DNA of 42,509 nucleotides from an uncultured Lysobacteraceae bacterium (GTDB lineage: Bacteria; Pseudomonadota; Gammaproteobacteria; Xanthomonadales; Xanthomonadaceae): NCBI GenBank assembly GCA_937897645.1, contig CALCNV010000086.1:1-42509 (forward strand), in the 5' to 3' direction. This document shows positions 32,912 to 40,658 of the stretch, piece after piece. The position numbers were made by a program, and so were the translations under genes. Numbering within the stretch: the first letter of the stretch is position 1; every line of letters starts with the position of its first letter. Under the pieces are notes generated by a model. That model was not told where the DNA came from. It was given only the letters and a program-made list of their open reading frames with translations, and did no database searches.

Positions 32912-34039
32912 CTAGGCGGCCAGGGGTTCGCGGGTGTCGCTGCACACGCGGTTGCGGCCCTCGGCCTTGGCGCGATACACCGCACTGTCCGCAGCGTGGT
33001 ACAGCGCATCCACGCCCGCGTGCAGGCCGGGGTTGAACTCGGCCACGCCGATGCTCACGGTCATCGCCAGCAGGATGCCGTCCAGCATGATCGGGTGCTG
33101 GACCAGGCTGGCGCGGAACTGTTCGGCACGCAGCATGGCGTCTCCAAGCGTGTGCGCCTGCAGGACCACGCCGAACTCCTCGCCACCCACGCGCGCGGCC
33201 AGGTCCCCGGCTTCACGGAAGCTGCCGTGCAGGCGTTTGGCGATGGCGAGCAGGCAGGCATCGCCCACGGCGTGGCCATGGTTGTCGTTGACCTGCTTGA
33301 AGTGGTCGACATCCAGCAGCAACAGGGTCAGTGGCGCGCCGCTGGTCCTGGCTTGCGCGACGGCACTCTCCAGCACGTCGGCGAACTGCCGGCGGTTGGC
33401 CAGCTCCGTCAGCGGGTCGATGCGACTCTGTCGTGAAAACAGGTCGCGCTGGTTGCGCAATTCCTGGTCCAGGTCCAGCCGTTGCTGGTATTCGGCGTGG
33501 CTGCGCACCAGGGCGATCAACACGTAAAGCAGGTACACCGCCATCATCAAGGCATTGGCGCGATCGGACGGTGCACCGCTCCACAACAAAAGCGACAGTG
33601 CGGGCAGGCACAGCAGGGCAACGCCGGCCAGTGCGAAATCACGACGCATGCTGAAGGCATGCGCGATGGCGGTGGCGAGGCCTAACGTGAACAGCAGCGC
33701 GGTGGTGCGGGCTTCGCCAAAACGCATATCCAGCGTGACCCAGCAGAACAGCCCACCCCACAGCGCCGTGGTCGAGAGCACGATGGCCCAATGCAGGTGC
33801 AGCCAGCGCGCTACGTGTGGTCCCGCGGCGTCGTCCAGCGGTCGGTGCAGGAAACGCCAGATCGACAGGCCGACGAAGGCAAGCAGCAGCCCCCAGCTGA
33901 TCCATGGCGCGCGCGCGAACGCACCCCCGTACAAACCCACCAGCAGCCAGGCGGCCGCGTAGAACGGCCCACCGGTCAAGGCGCGGCGATAGGTGTCCAC
34001 CATTTCCTGGGTCAGGCGGCGGGTCTGTACGAGGTTCAT
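32912..34039 (-). CDS. Membrane diguanylate cyclase (GGDEF)
   Basis: The 375-aa protein has about six membrane segments between residues 28 and 178, then a linker helix and a GGDEF domain (about 200-370). DPLTELANRRQF opens the domain, DVDHFKQVNDNHGH binds metal/GTP, and GGEEF (285-289) is the active-site loop, so it should make c-di-GMP from two GTP. The position of the inhibitory RxxD site before GGEEF reads EAGD, so product inhibition through that site is probably lost. There are no periplasmic sensor or EAL domains; the membrane part resembles a MASE-type sensor. ATG 34039 has AGGA 6 nt upstream. Confidence 0.93.
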   Translation of the reverse strand: MNLVQTRRLTQEMVDTYRRALTGGPFYAAAWLLVGLYGGAFARAPWISWGLLLAFVGLSIWRFLHRPLDDAAGPHVARWLHLHWAIVLSTTALWGGLFCWVTLDMRFGEARTTALLFTLGLATAIAHAFSMRRDFALAGVALLCLPALSLLLWSGAPSDRANALMMAVYLLYVLIALVRSHAEYQQRLDLDQELRNQRDLFSRQSRIDPLTELANRRQFADVLESAVAQARTSGAPLTLLLLDVDHFKQVNDNHGHAVGDACLLAIAKRLHGSFREAGDLAARVGGEEFGVVLQAHTLGDAMLRAEQFRASLVQHPIMLDGILLAMTVSIGVAEFNPGLHAGVDALYHAADSAVYRAKAEGRNRVCSDTREPLAA

Positions 34040-34405
34040 CGTTCCTGTTCCGTGTGCATGGGTGTGGTCGGTGTCGCGTGTGCGGGCAGGATCGTCGACG
34101 GCCGTGGGTTGGTCATTGATCCGACCACGCCGTGTTCCTGCTGCTCCAGCCAACCGCCCATGCCTAGGCGCAAGCTTCATGCCATGGCGTATGCGCGCAA
34201 TCGAGCCTCCAGCGATGCGCAGAGCCGGCACTTCGCACCCTATCGCGGCAGCAAGTGACGTGAATTTGTTTGGGAAAGCGTGGCTGCGACAGGAATTCCG
34301 GAATCGAGTGGAAGCCCGTGGCCAACGCCCAGTGCGTTGCTCACCGCGCCTGAACATGACGCGTGGAAGCCTGCACGTCCTTCCCATCACACGGGCACCA
34401 TCTCC
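34040..34405. other. Gap with no recognised gene
   Basis: These 366 bp upstream of the diguanylate cyclase and of the small hydrophilic gene contain only short overlapping frames without ribosome sites. Both flanking genes are divergent, so promoters are expected here, but no convincing -35/-10 pair or operator was found. Confidence 0.4.
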
Positions 34406-34561
34406 ATGGCGGACACCAGGCAACCCCAGACACCCGGCCCGGGCAGCGGCTATCGCGAACAGCAGGATCCGCGTGGCCAACCCGGCCAGCACCAGACCAA
34501 GGATGGCAAGCAGCTTCCGGAAGAAGCCGATCCGGACAAGCCCAAGCCGCGCGAGCCCTGA
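34406..34561 (+). CDS. Small hydrophilic, Pro/Gln/Gly-rich protein, 51 aa
   Basis: Starting at ATG 34406, the protein is extremely hydrophilic (DTRQPQTPGPGSGYREQQDP, then QPGQHQTKDGKQLPEEADPD, ending KPKPREP) and would be disordered. This composition is not a chance reading of GC-rich DNA and resembles small stress-type proteins of the group. A strong hairpin terminator follows 23 bp after the stop. The ribosome site is weak. The function is unknown. Confidence 0.55.
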   Translation: MADTRQPQTPGPGSGYREQQDPRGQPGQHQTKDGKQLPEEADPDKPKPREP

Positions 34562-34583
34562 TCGGATTGTTGGCATCTTGAAA

Positions 34584-34611
34584 AATGCCGGCATCGAACG
34601 ATGCCGGCATT
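34584..34611. terminator. Bidirectional hairpin terminator between convergent genes
   Basis: The inverted repeat AATGCCGGCATCG (34584-34596) / CGATGCCGGCATT (34599-34611) gives a stem of up to 13 bp with A-rich flank on the left. It lies between the small hydrophilic gene (plus, ends 34561) and the stress-protein gene (minus, ends 34617), as expected for a shared terminator. Confidence 0.8.
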
Positions 34612-34616
34612 GACAG

Positions 34617-35102
34617 TCAGCGCAGGTCGACTTCCGCCACCTTGTCCTGGTAATCGGATTTGGGATCCACGCCCAGCAGCATCTTCACACCTGCCAGCAG
34701 GCTGGAGGCGTTGAGCCAGATCTCGGCGTGTTCCGCATCCAGGCGCAGCAACGCCAGCTTGGGATCGTCCTTGCCTTCGTACCACGCGGCCACGAAGGGG
34801 TTCCACAAACGCTCGACCACCGCGCGATCGGTGTCCACGCTCAGGTTGCCCTTGATGCTGGCGAAGAGTTCGTGGTCCTTGGACGCGAACGCCGCGATCG
34901 CACGGTGTCCGTTGCCCAGTTTCTTGACCACGGCATTGTCATTGGCGGTGAAGAACCAGATCGGTCCACCCGCGTCGCCTTCGAACTGCGCGGTCATCGG
35001 CCGCGAATGGCCGTCTTCCACGCCGTCGAGGCCGAGCATCAAGGTGCGGTCGGATTTCAGTGATTTCCAGAATCTGGCTTCAAGTTCCTGTGGGGTGGTC
35101 AT
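34617..35102 (-). CDS. Pyridoxamine 5'-phosphate oxidase-fold general stress protein
   Basis: The 161-aa protein belongs to the 'general stress protein 26' FMN-binding split-barrel group. It has ELEARFWKSLKSDRTLMLGL at the start, then PMTAQF, GGPIWFFTANDNAVVKKL, AIAAFASKDHELFASIKGN and LWNPFVAAWYEGKDDPKLAL. The HELFASIKG segment and the WNPFVAAWYEGKDDP box are family hallmarks. It is a cytosolic flavin- or F420-type binding protein of unsettled function. ATG 35102 has a strong AGGAAG ribosome site (CGGAGGAAGTCC just upstream). Confidence 0.92.
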   Translation of the reverse strand: MTTPQELEARFWKSLKSDRTLMLGLDGVEDGHSRPMTAQFEGDAGGPIWFFTANDNAVVKKLGNGHRAIAAFASKDHELFASIKGNLSVDTDRAVVERLWNPFVAAWYEGKDDPKLALLRLDAEHAEIWLNASSLLAGVKMLLGVDPKSDYQDKVAEVDLR

Positions 35103-35356
35103 GGACTTCCTCCGTGGGGTGTGATGCATCGCGCGTACGCGATGAGAGCAACGTACTGGTCCCCAGCGTAGTAGGAGTCGTGTTAATCGCGCTGCGCACG
35201 CGCATCACGCTGGAATCACCTGCTACTAACGCAGCGGCGAAGTGGGCAGGCACGTGGTGTTTGCGACGAAGTGGACGCGGGGTGGGAGCGGCGTCCCGCC
35301 GCGAGCTCTCGCCTTTGATTTCCTTGGGGGCAGTTGATGTGGAGTATCCATACCAG

Positions 35357-35422
35357 GGCAGCGCAGCAAGCTACGCTCTACGACAGTCGTGCGCCGCGTG
35401 GAGCGTAGCTTGCTGCGCTGCC
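35357..35422. repeat. 22-bp perfect inverted repeat
   Basis: The arms at 35357-35378 (starting GGCAGCGCAGCAAGCTAC) and 35401-35422 (ending CTTGCTGCGCTGCC) are exact reverse complements separated by 22 nt, so a long hairpin can form. It lies in the 520-bp gap between the stress protein and the metallo-beta-lactamase gene. No gene was found in that gap; it is filled by this and the next two repeats. Confidence 0.85.
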
Positions 35423-35460
35423 TTGGATGATGCCGCCCACAAGAAGCAGGCCAGGTTGTT

Positions 35461-35525
35461 GTAGCTCCGAGCTTGTTCGGATGCCTTTCGCGAAGATCAA
35501 GAGCATCCGAGCAAGCTGGGACCTA
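35461..35525. repeat. ~65-bp inverted-end repeat, family 2, first copy
   Basis: It starts GTAGCTCCGAGCTTG and ends CAAGCTGGGACCTAC, with an inner CGGATG / CATCCG pair and CGAAGATCAA in the centre. A related copy with the centre inverted (TTGATCTTCG) lies at 37428-37493, which shows that it is a mobile or amplified repeat family. Confidence 0.75.
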
Positions 35526-35540
35526 CATGGATCAGAATCT

Positions 35541-35628
35541 TCGTAGGGTGGGCCTAGGCCCACCATTACCGTGTCATTGACAGCGAGGGCGGTCGAACAA
35601 AAGGCGGTGGGCCCAGGCCCACCCTACT
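35541..35628. repeat. GTAGGGTGGGC palindromic repeat, copy H (variant centre)
   Basis: The left end is GTAGGGTGGGCCTAGGCCCA and the right end GGGCCCAGGCCCACCCTAC. The central ~45 bp differ from the other copies. The CTA at 35624-35626 forms, on the minus strand, the TAG stop of the metallo-beta-lactamase-fold gene. Confidence 0.82.
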
Positions 35629-36697
35629 GGGCTTCGAGCCACCATGCGCTGCCTGCTTGCGGTGCAGTGATGTCGACGTGTTCGCCCATGCGCGGCGTGG
35701 TGATGGCGACGTTGTTTTCCGTAGCCAGCGCGGTGATGCGGTCGAATGGCTGGTGCCAGCTGTGCATGGCCAGATCGAAGGTGCCGTTGTGGATCGGCAG
35801 CAGCCACTTCCCGCGCAGGTCCTGGTGCGCGCGCAAGGTTTCCTCCGGCTGCATGTGCACGTGCGGCCATTGCGGGTCGTAGGCACCGGTTTCCATCAGG
35901 GTGATATCGAACGGCCCGTATTTTTCGCCGATGGCCTTGAAGCCGTCGAAGTAACCCGAGTCGCCGCTGAAGAACACGCGCAGCTCGTCGTCGAGGATGG
36001 TCCACGACGCCCACAGCGTCTTGTCGCGATCGCCCAGGCCGCGCCCGGAAAAATGTTGCGACGGCGTGGCTACGAAACGGATGCCGTCGACCACGCTGGA
36101 TTGCCACCAGTCCAGTTGCTGCACTTTGTCCGCATCCACGCCCCACGCAATCAACTGGTCGCCCACGCCCAGTGGCGCGAGGAAGTGTTCGGTCTTACCC
36201 GCCAGTTGCAGGATGGCGGCGTGATCCAGATGGTCGTAATGGTTGTGCGACAGGATCACACCCTTGATCGGCGGCAAGTCGGCGATGCTGATCGGTGGTG
36301 CATGGAAACGCGCGGGACCGGCCCATTGCACGGGCGAGGCGCGTTCGGAAAAGACCGGGTCGGTCAGCCAGAACTCGCCGCGCAACTTCAGCAGGATCGT
36401 GGAATGACCCAGGCGGAACAGGCTGCGATCCGGCGCGGCCAGCAGTTGCGCGCGCGTCAGTGTGTCGACCGGGATGGATTTGGCCGGCACCGTGTCCGTC
36501 GGCTTGTCGAAGAAGAATGTCCAGGCCAGCTTCAGCGTCTTCCACAGGCCCATGTGCGGGGTGGGGATGGCGTTGCGGAAGCGGCCGTCCTCCTGCTGCA
36601 ACGAGGCGGGGTAGGTGGGCAAGGTGTGGCTGACGTAGGCGGTATGGGCGGTCACGGCTAGGATTCCGAATAGCAGGAGGAGGAAGAGGCGCTTCAT
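35624..36697 (-). CDS. Metallo-beta-lactamase-fold hydrolase (NAPE-PLD/UlaG-like)
   Basis: The 357-aa protein has an N-terminal hydrophobic segment (about 2-17; signal or anchor). The metal-binding HNHYDH motif (LSHNHYDHLDH) is followed by ATPSQHFSGRG, GDSGYFDGF and PIHNGTFDLAMHSW, which supply the other His/Asp ligands. This is the beta-lactamase-superfamily group that includes N-acyl-phosphatidylethanolamine phospholipase D, so a phospholipid or acyl substrate in the envelope is plausible but not proven. ATG 36697 sits directly before the signal. The stop is the TAG of repeat copy H. It is divergent from a TetR-family gene with an operator-like palindrome between, so it is likely repressed by it. 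Confidence 0.9.
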   Translation of the reverse strand: MKRLFLLLLFGILAVTAHTAYVSHTLPTYPASLQQEDGRFRNAIPTPHMGLWKTLKLAWTFFFDKPTDTVPAKSIPVDTLTRAQLLAAPDRSLFRLGHSTILLKLRGEFWLTDPVFSERASPVQWAGPARFHAPPISIADLPPIKGVILSHNHYDHLDHAAILQLAGKTEHFLAPLGVGDQLIAWGVDADKVQQLDWWQSSVVDGIRFVATPSQHFSGRGLGDRDKTLWASWTILDDELRVFFSGDSGYFDGFKAIGEKYGPFDITLMETGAYDPQWPHVHMQPEETLRAHQDLRGKWLLPIHNGTFDLAMHSWHQPFDRITALATENNVAITTPRMGEHVDITAPQAGSAWWLEAQ

Positions 36698-36719
36698 GGA
36701 AAATGGATCGCTGTTGTTT

Positions 36720-36737
36720 CTACACTGCACAGTGTAG
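36720..36737. promoter_or_regulatory. TetR-type operator palindrome
   Basis: The arms CTACACTG (36720-36727) and CAGTGTAG (36730-36737) are a perfect inverted pair with a 2-nt centre. It sits in the 109-bp divergent gap, 23 bp upstream of the hydrolase start and 70 bp before the TetR start. Size and symmetry fit a TetR-family dimer site controlling the hydrolase and probably the regulator itself. Confidence 0.8.
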
Positions 36738-36806
36738 TTTCACTTCCTGTCAAAAGTAAACCCTTCGGTGTAAAATTCGCGTAATCACCCTCAGACGGCC
36801 CCGTCG

Positions 36807-37418
36807 ATGCCCCAGCCGCAACGCCTGACCGACCGCAAACGCCAGGACATCCTGCGTGCCGCCGTGGACGAATTCCGCAGCGCCGGCTTCGAGGCCACCA
36901 GCATGGATCGCATCGCGGCCACGGCCGGGGTCTCCAAGCGCACGGTGTACAACCATTTCCCCAGCAAGGAAGTGCTGTTCGCGGAAATCCTGCAACAGCT
37001 GTGGGAAAGCAGCATGGCCAGCGTGGACCTGGCGTATCGCGCCGATGCGCCTCTGCAGCCGCAGTTGCAGGAATTGATCCTGCAAAAGCTCGCGATGCTC
37101 AGCGAGACGGGGTTTATCGACCTGGCCCGCGTGGCGATTGCCGAAACGATCCATTCACCGGAACGGGCCCGCGAGATCGTGGCCCGCATGGGTGAAAAAG
37201 AGGAGGGCGTGACCGTCTGGATCCGTGCCGCCCTGGCGGATGGACGGCTGGAACCGCTGGATCCCGAATTCGCCGCCCAGCAATTGCAGGGCTTGGTAAA
37301 AGGTTTCGCCTTCTGGCCACAGATCACCCTGGGCCAGCCGCCTTTGTCGCTTGCGATGCAGCAACAAGTGGCCAGCTCGGCAGTGCAGATGTTCCTGGCT
37401 TGCTATGGCCGCGAGTAA
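36807..37418 (+). CDS. TetR-family transcriptional regulator
   Basis: The 203-aa protein has the TetR N-terminal helix-turn-helix: RQDILRAAVDEFRSAGFEAT, then MDRIAATAGVSKRTVYNHFP and SKEVLFAEIL (about 12-62). The C-terminal ligand domain (AADGRLEPLDPEFAAQQLQG-like region and on) is of the TetR_C AefR-like type. It is divergent from the metallo-beta-lactamase-fold gene and most likely represses it by binding the 18-bp palindrome between them; the inducer may be an acyl or membrane-active compound. ATG 36807 is well placed before the HTH. Repeats follow the stop. Confidence 0.92.
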   Translation: MPQPQRLTDRKRQDILRAAVDEFRSAGFEATSMDRIAATAGVSKRTVYNHFPSKEVLFAEILQQLWESSMASVDLAYRADAPLQPQLQELILQKLAMLSETGFIDLARVAIAETIHSPERAREIVARMGEKEEGVTVWIRAALADGRLEPLDPEFAAQQLQGLVKGFAFWPQITLGQPPLSLAMQQQVASSAVQMFLACYGRE

Positions 37419-37427
37419 GCGCATCCC

Positions 37428-37523
37428 GTAGAGCCGAGCTTGCTCGGCTACTTTTGATCTTCGCGCAGAGCATCCGAGCAAGCTCGGATCTACAAGGGCA
37501 ACAGCATCCGGGCAAGCTCGGAT
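37428..37523. repeat. Inverted-end repeat, family 2, second copy plus a partial third
   Basis: It opens with GTAGAGCCGAGC TT GCTCGGCTAC (37428-37451), has TTGATCTTCG in the middle, and closes with CATCCGAGCAAGCTCGGATC and TAC (to 37493). A further half unit (CATCCGGGCAAGCTCGGAT, 37505-37523) follows. The first hairpin lies 10 bp after the TetR stop and may act as its transcription end. Confidence 0.75.
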
Positions 37524-37548
37524 TTGAAAGATCGTGACCTCCGACCTA

Positions 37549-37593
37549 TTGACTACATCTGTAGTCATATGCACTATGCCTACAAGTGTAGTC
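37549..37593 (+). promoter_or_regulatory. blaI-type promoter with two operators
   Basis: A -35 TTGACT (37549-37554) and -10 CACTAT (37572-37577) are spaced 17 bp. Two palindromes with the TACA-N2-TGTA core recognised by BlaI/MecI-family repressors overlap it: GACTACATCTGTAGTC (37551-37566) in the spacer, and CTACAAGTGTAG (37580-37591) at the probable start site. This is typical autorepression of the operon that follows. Confidence 0.88.
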
Positions 37594-37609
37594 ACAGGGC
37601 GGTCAGGAC

Positions 37610-38005
37610 ATGCGCAACAAGACCATCGGGGACCAGGAACTGGCCCTGCTGCAATACATCGCCGAACAGGGTGATGCCTCGGTAGGCGAAGTCGCCGCCG
37701 GCTTCGGCGAGGCGCGCGGCCTGGCCCGTTCCACCGTGCTGACCATGATGGAGCGCCTGCGCGCCAAGGACTACCTGCAACGCAAGCAGGTGGATGGGGG
37801 GGTGGGGGTGTTCCGCTATTCCACGACCGCACGCCAGGACGACGTGGTGCGCAATGCTGTCGGCAGCTTCGTGGAAAAGACCCTGCAGGGTTCCGTCTCG
37901 CCGTTCGTGGCGTGGATGTCGCAGCGCACCGAGGTCAGCGACAACGAACTGGCCGAACTGGAAGCCCTGGTCGCCACCCTTCAATCCAAGCGCAAGGAGG
38001 CCTGA
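37610..38005 (+). CDS. blaI: BlaI/MecI-family repressor
   Basis: The 131-aa winged-helix protein has DQELALLQYIAEQGDASVGE, STVLTMMERLRAKDYLQRKQ (recognition helix and wing) and a C-terminal dimerisation helix (DNELAELEALVATLQSKRKE). It represses its own operon through the two TACA-N2-TGTA sites upstream and is inactivated when the partner M56 protease cleaves it. The cleavage site lies presumably in the helical linker (around residues 95-105), not resolved here. ATG 37610 is supported by an upstream GGGCGG. The M56 gene starts 3 bp after its stop, forming a tight pair. Confidence 0.92.
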   Translation: MRNKTIGDQELALLQYIAEQGDASVGEVAAGFGEARGLARSTVLTMMERLRAKDYLQRKQVDGGVGVFRYSTTARQDDVVRNAVGSFVEKTLQGSVSPFVAWMSQRTEVSDNELAELEALVATLQSKRKEA

Positions 38006-38008
38006 GCC

Positions 38009-39916
38009 ATGGCCCTGGAACTGATCAGCGATACCCTCCTGCCGCGCCTGCTGGCTGCCAGCGTGCAGTCGGTGCTCGTCGTGGTTGCCGTCCTGCTGGT
38101 GTGCAGGCTGTTTCCACGTTTGTCCTCGAGTGCCCGCGCCGGGTTGTGGTGGCTGGTCGCACTGCAATTGGTAGTAGGCGTGCTGTGGTCCAGCCCGCTT
38201 GCATTGCCGCTGCTGCCTGCAGAAAGCGTGCAACACGCCATCACGCTGTCGCCGCAGGCCGTGGCGCTCGCGCCCGCAGCCATGCAAGTCGCGGCTCCGG
38301 TCGGCGCCGGAACGTTCGATGACATGGCTGCAGTGCAAGCCACGACGACGGTGACATGGTCGCTGGCACTGGCGTGGGCGTGGATGCTCGGGCTCGCCTT
38401 CATGATTGCACGTACCTTGCGTGGCTACCTCGCCACGCGCCAATTGCTGCGCGAATCACAGCCCTGCCGCGATCGCAGCTTGTTGCATGCACTCCAGCTT
38501 GCGGCTGAAGCGCACGGCCTGGAGAAAACACCACGCCTGCGCCTCTCGTCCACGATCGGTTCACCGCAACTGATCGGCCCGTGGCGTCCGGTGCTGTTGC
38601 TGCCGCATGACCACGCGCAGGCCATGCATGCCGATGAACTGGACATGGCGCTGACCCATGAGCTGGTCCACCTGCAGCGCCACGACCTGTGGTGGGGCTT
38701 GCTGCCGGCGATCGCGCAGCACCTGTTCTTCTTCAACCCGCTCGCGCATGTCGCCGCGCGCGAATACGCACTCGCCCGCGAAGCCGCCTGCGATGCCGCC
38801 GTGGTCGCAGGCAATCGCCATTGCGCACGCGATTACGGCCGCCTGCTGGTTCGCCTGGGCGTCGCACCACGGCCCAGCGCTGGATTGGCCAGCGCGTCGC
38901 CCACCTTCCACATCCTCAAGAGGAGACTGCTCATGTTGCAGAACACCGCCACCACCCCGCGCGTCGTCGCGCTGCTGGTACTCGGCGTGGTCGCCGTGCT
39001 TGGCGTCATGCCCTACCGCATCACCGCGGCCACACCTGCGGTGATTGCGCCCACCGCTCCGGTCGGCAGCGTCAACGCCACGCCATCGATTGCACCGGTT
39101 GCCGCAGCCACGCGTGTCTCCGCCACGTCGGCCGTCGCGCCGGTCGCGGCCGTGTCCGCGGTGACGACGGCAGCAGGCATTGCGCCACCGCCACCGCCGC
39201 CTGCTCCCGAGTCGCCGGCGCCCCCGACGGAGGCACCCCCGCCGCCGCCTGCAGACGTACCGCCCGCGCCTCCCGCGCCTCCCGTTCCGCCGGAACCGCT
39301 GGTCACGCACGGTAGCTTCACCCATGTGACCAACGGTGCGCAGGCCTACGTGATGATGAGTGGCAATGAAACCATTGCCGCCGGTTCCAGCCAGGACATG
39401 CGCGACGCACAGCGACAGCGCCGCGGCGACGAAGACCTGCTGTGGGTGCGCAAGGGCAACGCGCGCTACGTGGTGCGTGATCCGGCCACGCTGCGCAAGT
39501 TGCAATCCATGCATGACGAAATGAATGCATTGGGCGAACAGCAGGGCCGACTCGGTGCCCAGCAAGGCGAACTCGGCGCACAACAGGGCAAGCTGGGCGC
39601 ACAGCAGGCGGAAATCGCATTGAAAGCGGCCACGATTTCCGCAGAACAGGCCAGGCAGAGTGCCGCACAGGCGGCAGGCCGGGCGACGTCGAACTCACAG
39701 GCGGCACAGAGCGAGCGCATGGCGGCGCTGGAAGCGCAGCAGCGCGGCATGGCCGAGCAGATGGAATTCCTGGGCGAACGCCAGGCCGCACTCGGTAGCC
39801 AGCAGGCCGCGCTCGGCAAGAAGCAAGCCGCGGCCAGCGAGCGTGCATCGCGCGAAGCCAGCAGGTTGCTCGACCAGGCCATCAAGAATGGCCTCGCGCA
39901 GCCAGTCAATCGGTGA
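38009..39916 (+). CDS. M56-family (BlaR1-like) membrane metallopeptidase with a coiled-coil tail
   Basis: The 635-aa protein has membrane segments at about 12-33, 46-70 and 118-134, then the gluzincin motif HELVH (217-221; TLTHELVHLQRHDLWW region). A further segment near 310-330 follows. Thus far it matches the BlaR1/MecR1 protease half, which cleaves BlaI. The C-terminus is not a penicillin-binding sensor: it is a Pro-rich spacer (about 390-430) followed by a Gln/Ala-rich helix with repeated LGAQQGELGAQQGKLGAQQ (about 508-535) and LGSQQAALGKKQAA, likely an external coiled coil. It probably senses an envelope signal other than a beta-lactam. Its start lies 3 bp after blaI. Confidence 0.9.
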   Translation: MALELISDTLLPRLLAASVQSVLVVVAVLLVCRLFPRLSSSARAGLWWLVALQLVVGVLWSSPLALPLLPAESVQHAITLSPQAVALAPAAMQVAAPVGAGTFDDMAAVQATTTVTWSLALAWAWMLGLAFMIARTLRGYLATRQLLRESQPCRDRSLLHALQLAAEAHGLEKTPRLRLSSTIGSPQLIGPWRPVLLLPHDHAQAMHADELDMALTHELVHLQRHDLWWGLLPAIAQHLFFFNPLAHVAAREYALAREAACDAAVVAGNRHCARDYGRLLVRLGVAPRPSAGLASASPTFHILKRRLLMLQNTATTPRVVALLVLGVVAVLGVMPYRITAATPAVIAPTAPVGSVNATPSIAPVAAATRVSATSAVAPVAAVSAVTTAAGIAPPPPPPAPESPAPPTEAPPPPPADVPPAPPAPPVPPEPLVTHGSFTHVTNGAQAYVMMSGNETIAAGSSQDMRDAQRQRRGDEDLLWVRKGNARYVVRDPATLRKLQSMHDEMNALGEQQGRLGAQQGELGAQQGKLGAQQAEIALKAATISAEQARQSAAQAAGRATSNSQAAQSERMAALEAQQRGMAEQMEFLGERQAALGSQQAALGKKQAAASERASREASRLLDQAIKNGLAQPVNR

Positions 39917-39946
39917 GGGTTGCGTCACCGTCCATGGCAGGCGTCG

Positions 39947-40645
39947 TCAATCGCGGCGCTTGCCGTACCAGAGGTCCAGGTGCTCGCGCGAGGTCAACAG
40001 GTGCTGCCTTCGCCACGCAAACCGCAACACCAGCTTCAGGTGCTCCCACATGCTGAAGGTATGTAGTTTGCGGGCGGAGGTATGCACCGCTTCGCGCAGG
40101 ATGACGAAGCGGCCTTGCAATGCCAACGCGCGACTCAGCGCCACGTCTTCGCCCGCATAGAACGCCTGGTTGAAACCACCGGCTGCATCGAATGCGCTCC
40201 GCGTGCAGAACAGGAAGCATCCCGGTGCGATGCCAGTCAGGCGGAAGGCCCACGCGAAGAATGCCGTGGCCACGCGCACATGCCATGGCACTTCGCCTTG
40301 CATGACCACGCGTGCGCCGCCCCCAACCGCACCTTGATCCAAGGCCTGCAGGGCCGCCTTCAACACGCTGGCGTCGATCAGCGTATCCGCATCCACGAAA
40401 ACAAGTCGTTCACCCGTTGCCACCGTCGCGCCCGTATTGCGCGTGGCCGCGATGTGGCGATGCCCCACCTGCAGCACGCGTGCTCCGTTGTCAGCGGCGA
40501 CCTGCGCGGTGCCGTCGTCGGAGGCATCGTCGACCACGATCACCTCAAAGGGCTCTGCGACCGCATGGGCTGCGTCGTGCAAGGCGTGCAGGGTTCCCGC
40601 GAGCAGGCGTGACTCGTTGTGCGCCGGGATCACGAACGAGATCAC
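39947..40645 (-). CDS. Family 2 glycosyltransferase
   Basis: The 232-aa GT-A protein opens with VISFVIPAHNE, followed by VIVVDDASDDGT (nucleotide-binding Asp pair), IAATRNTGA, and LVFVDADT with the DxD metal site. After FYAGEDVALSRALALQG (the catalytic-base-type ED) it ends in a basic tail (RFAWRRQHLLTSREHLDLWY). There is no membrane segment long enough to call an anchor. The donor and acceptor sugar are unknown; a role in envelope glycan or lipid-carrier sugar transfer is inferred. GTG 40645 is chosen because VISFVIP must be at the N-terminus; it begins 13 bp after the stop of the serine hydrolase gene, so the two form an operon. Confidence 0.88.
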   Translation of the reverse strand: MISFVIPAHNESRLLAGTLHALHDAAHAVAEPFEVIVVDDASDDGTAQVAADNGARVLQVGHRHIAATRNTGATVATGERLVFVDADTLIDASVLKAALQALDQGAVGGGARVVMQGEVPWHVRVATAFFAWAFRLTGIAPGCFLFCTRSAFDAAGGFNQAFYAGEDVALSRALALQGRFVILREAVHTSARKLHTFSMWEHLKLVLRFAWRRQHLLTSREHLDLWYGKRRD

Positions 40646-40658
40646 GCGCAGGCTCGCT

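Noticed and set aside
38561..39583. Minus-strand 340-codon frame in the M56 gene region
   Set aside because: It is antisense to the M56 peptidase gene with its HELVH motif; the Gly/Arg-rich run is the complement of the Pro/Ala-rich spacer.
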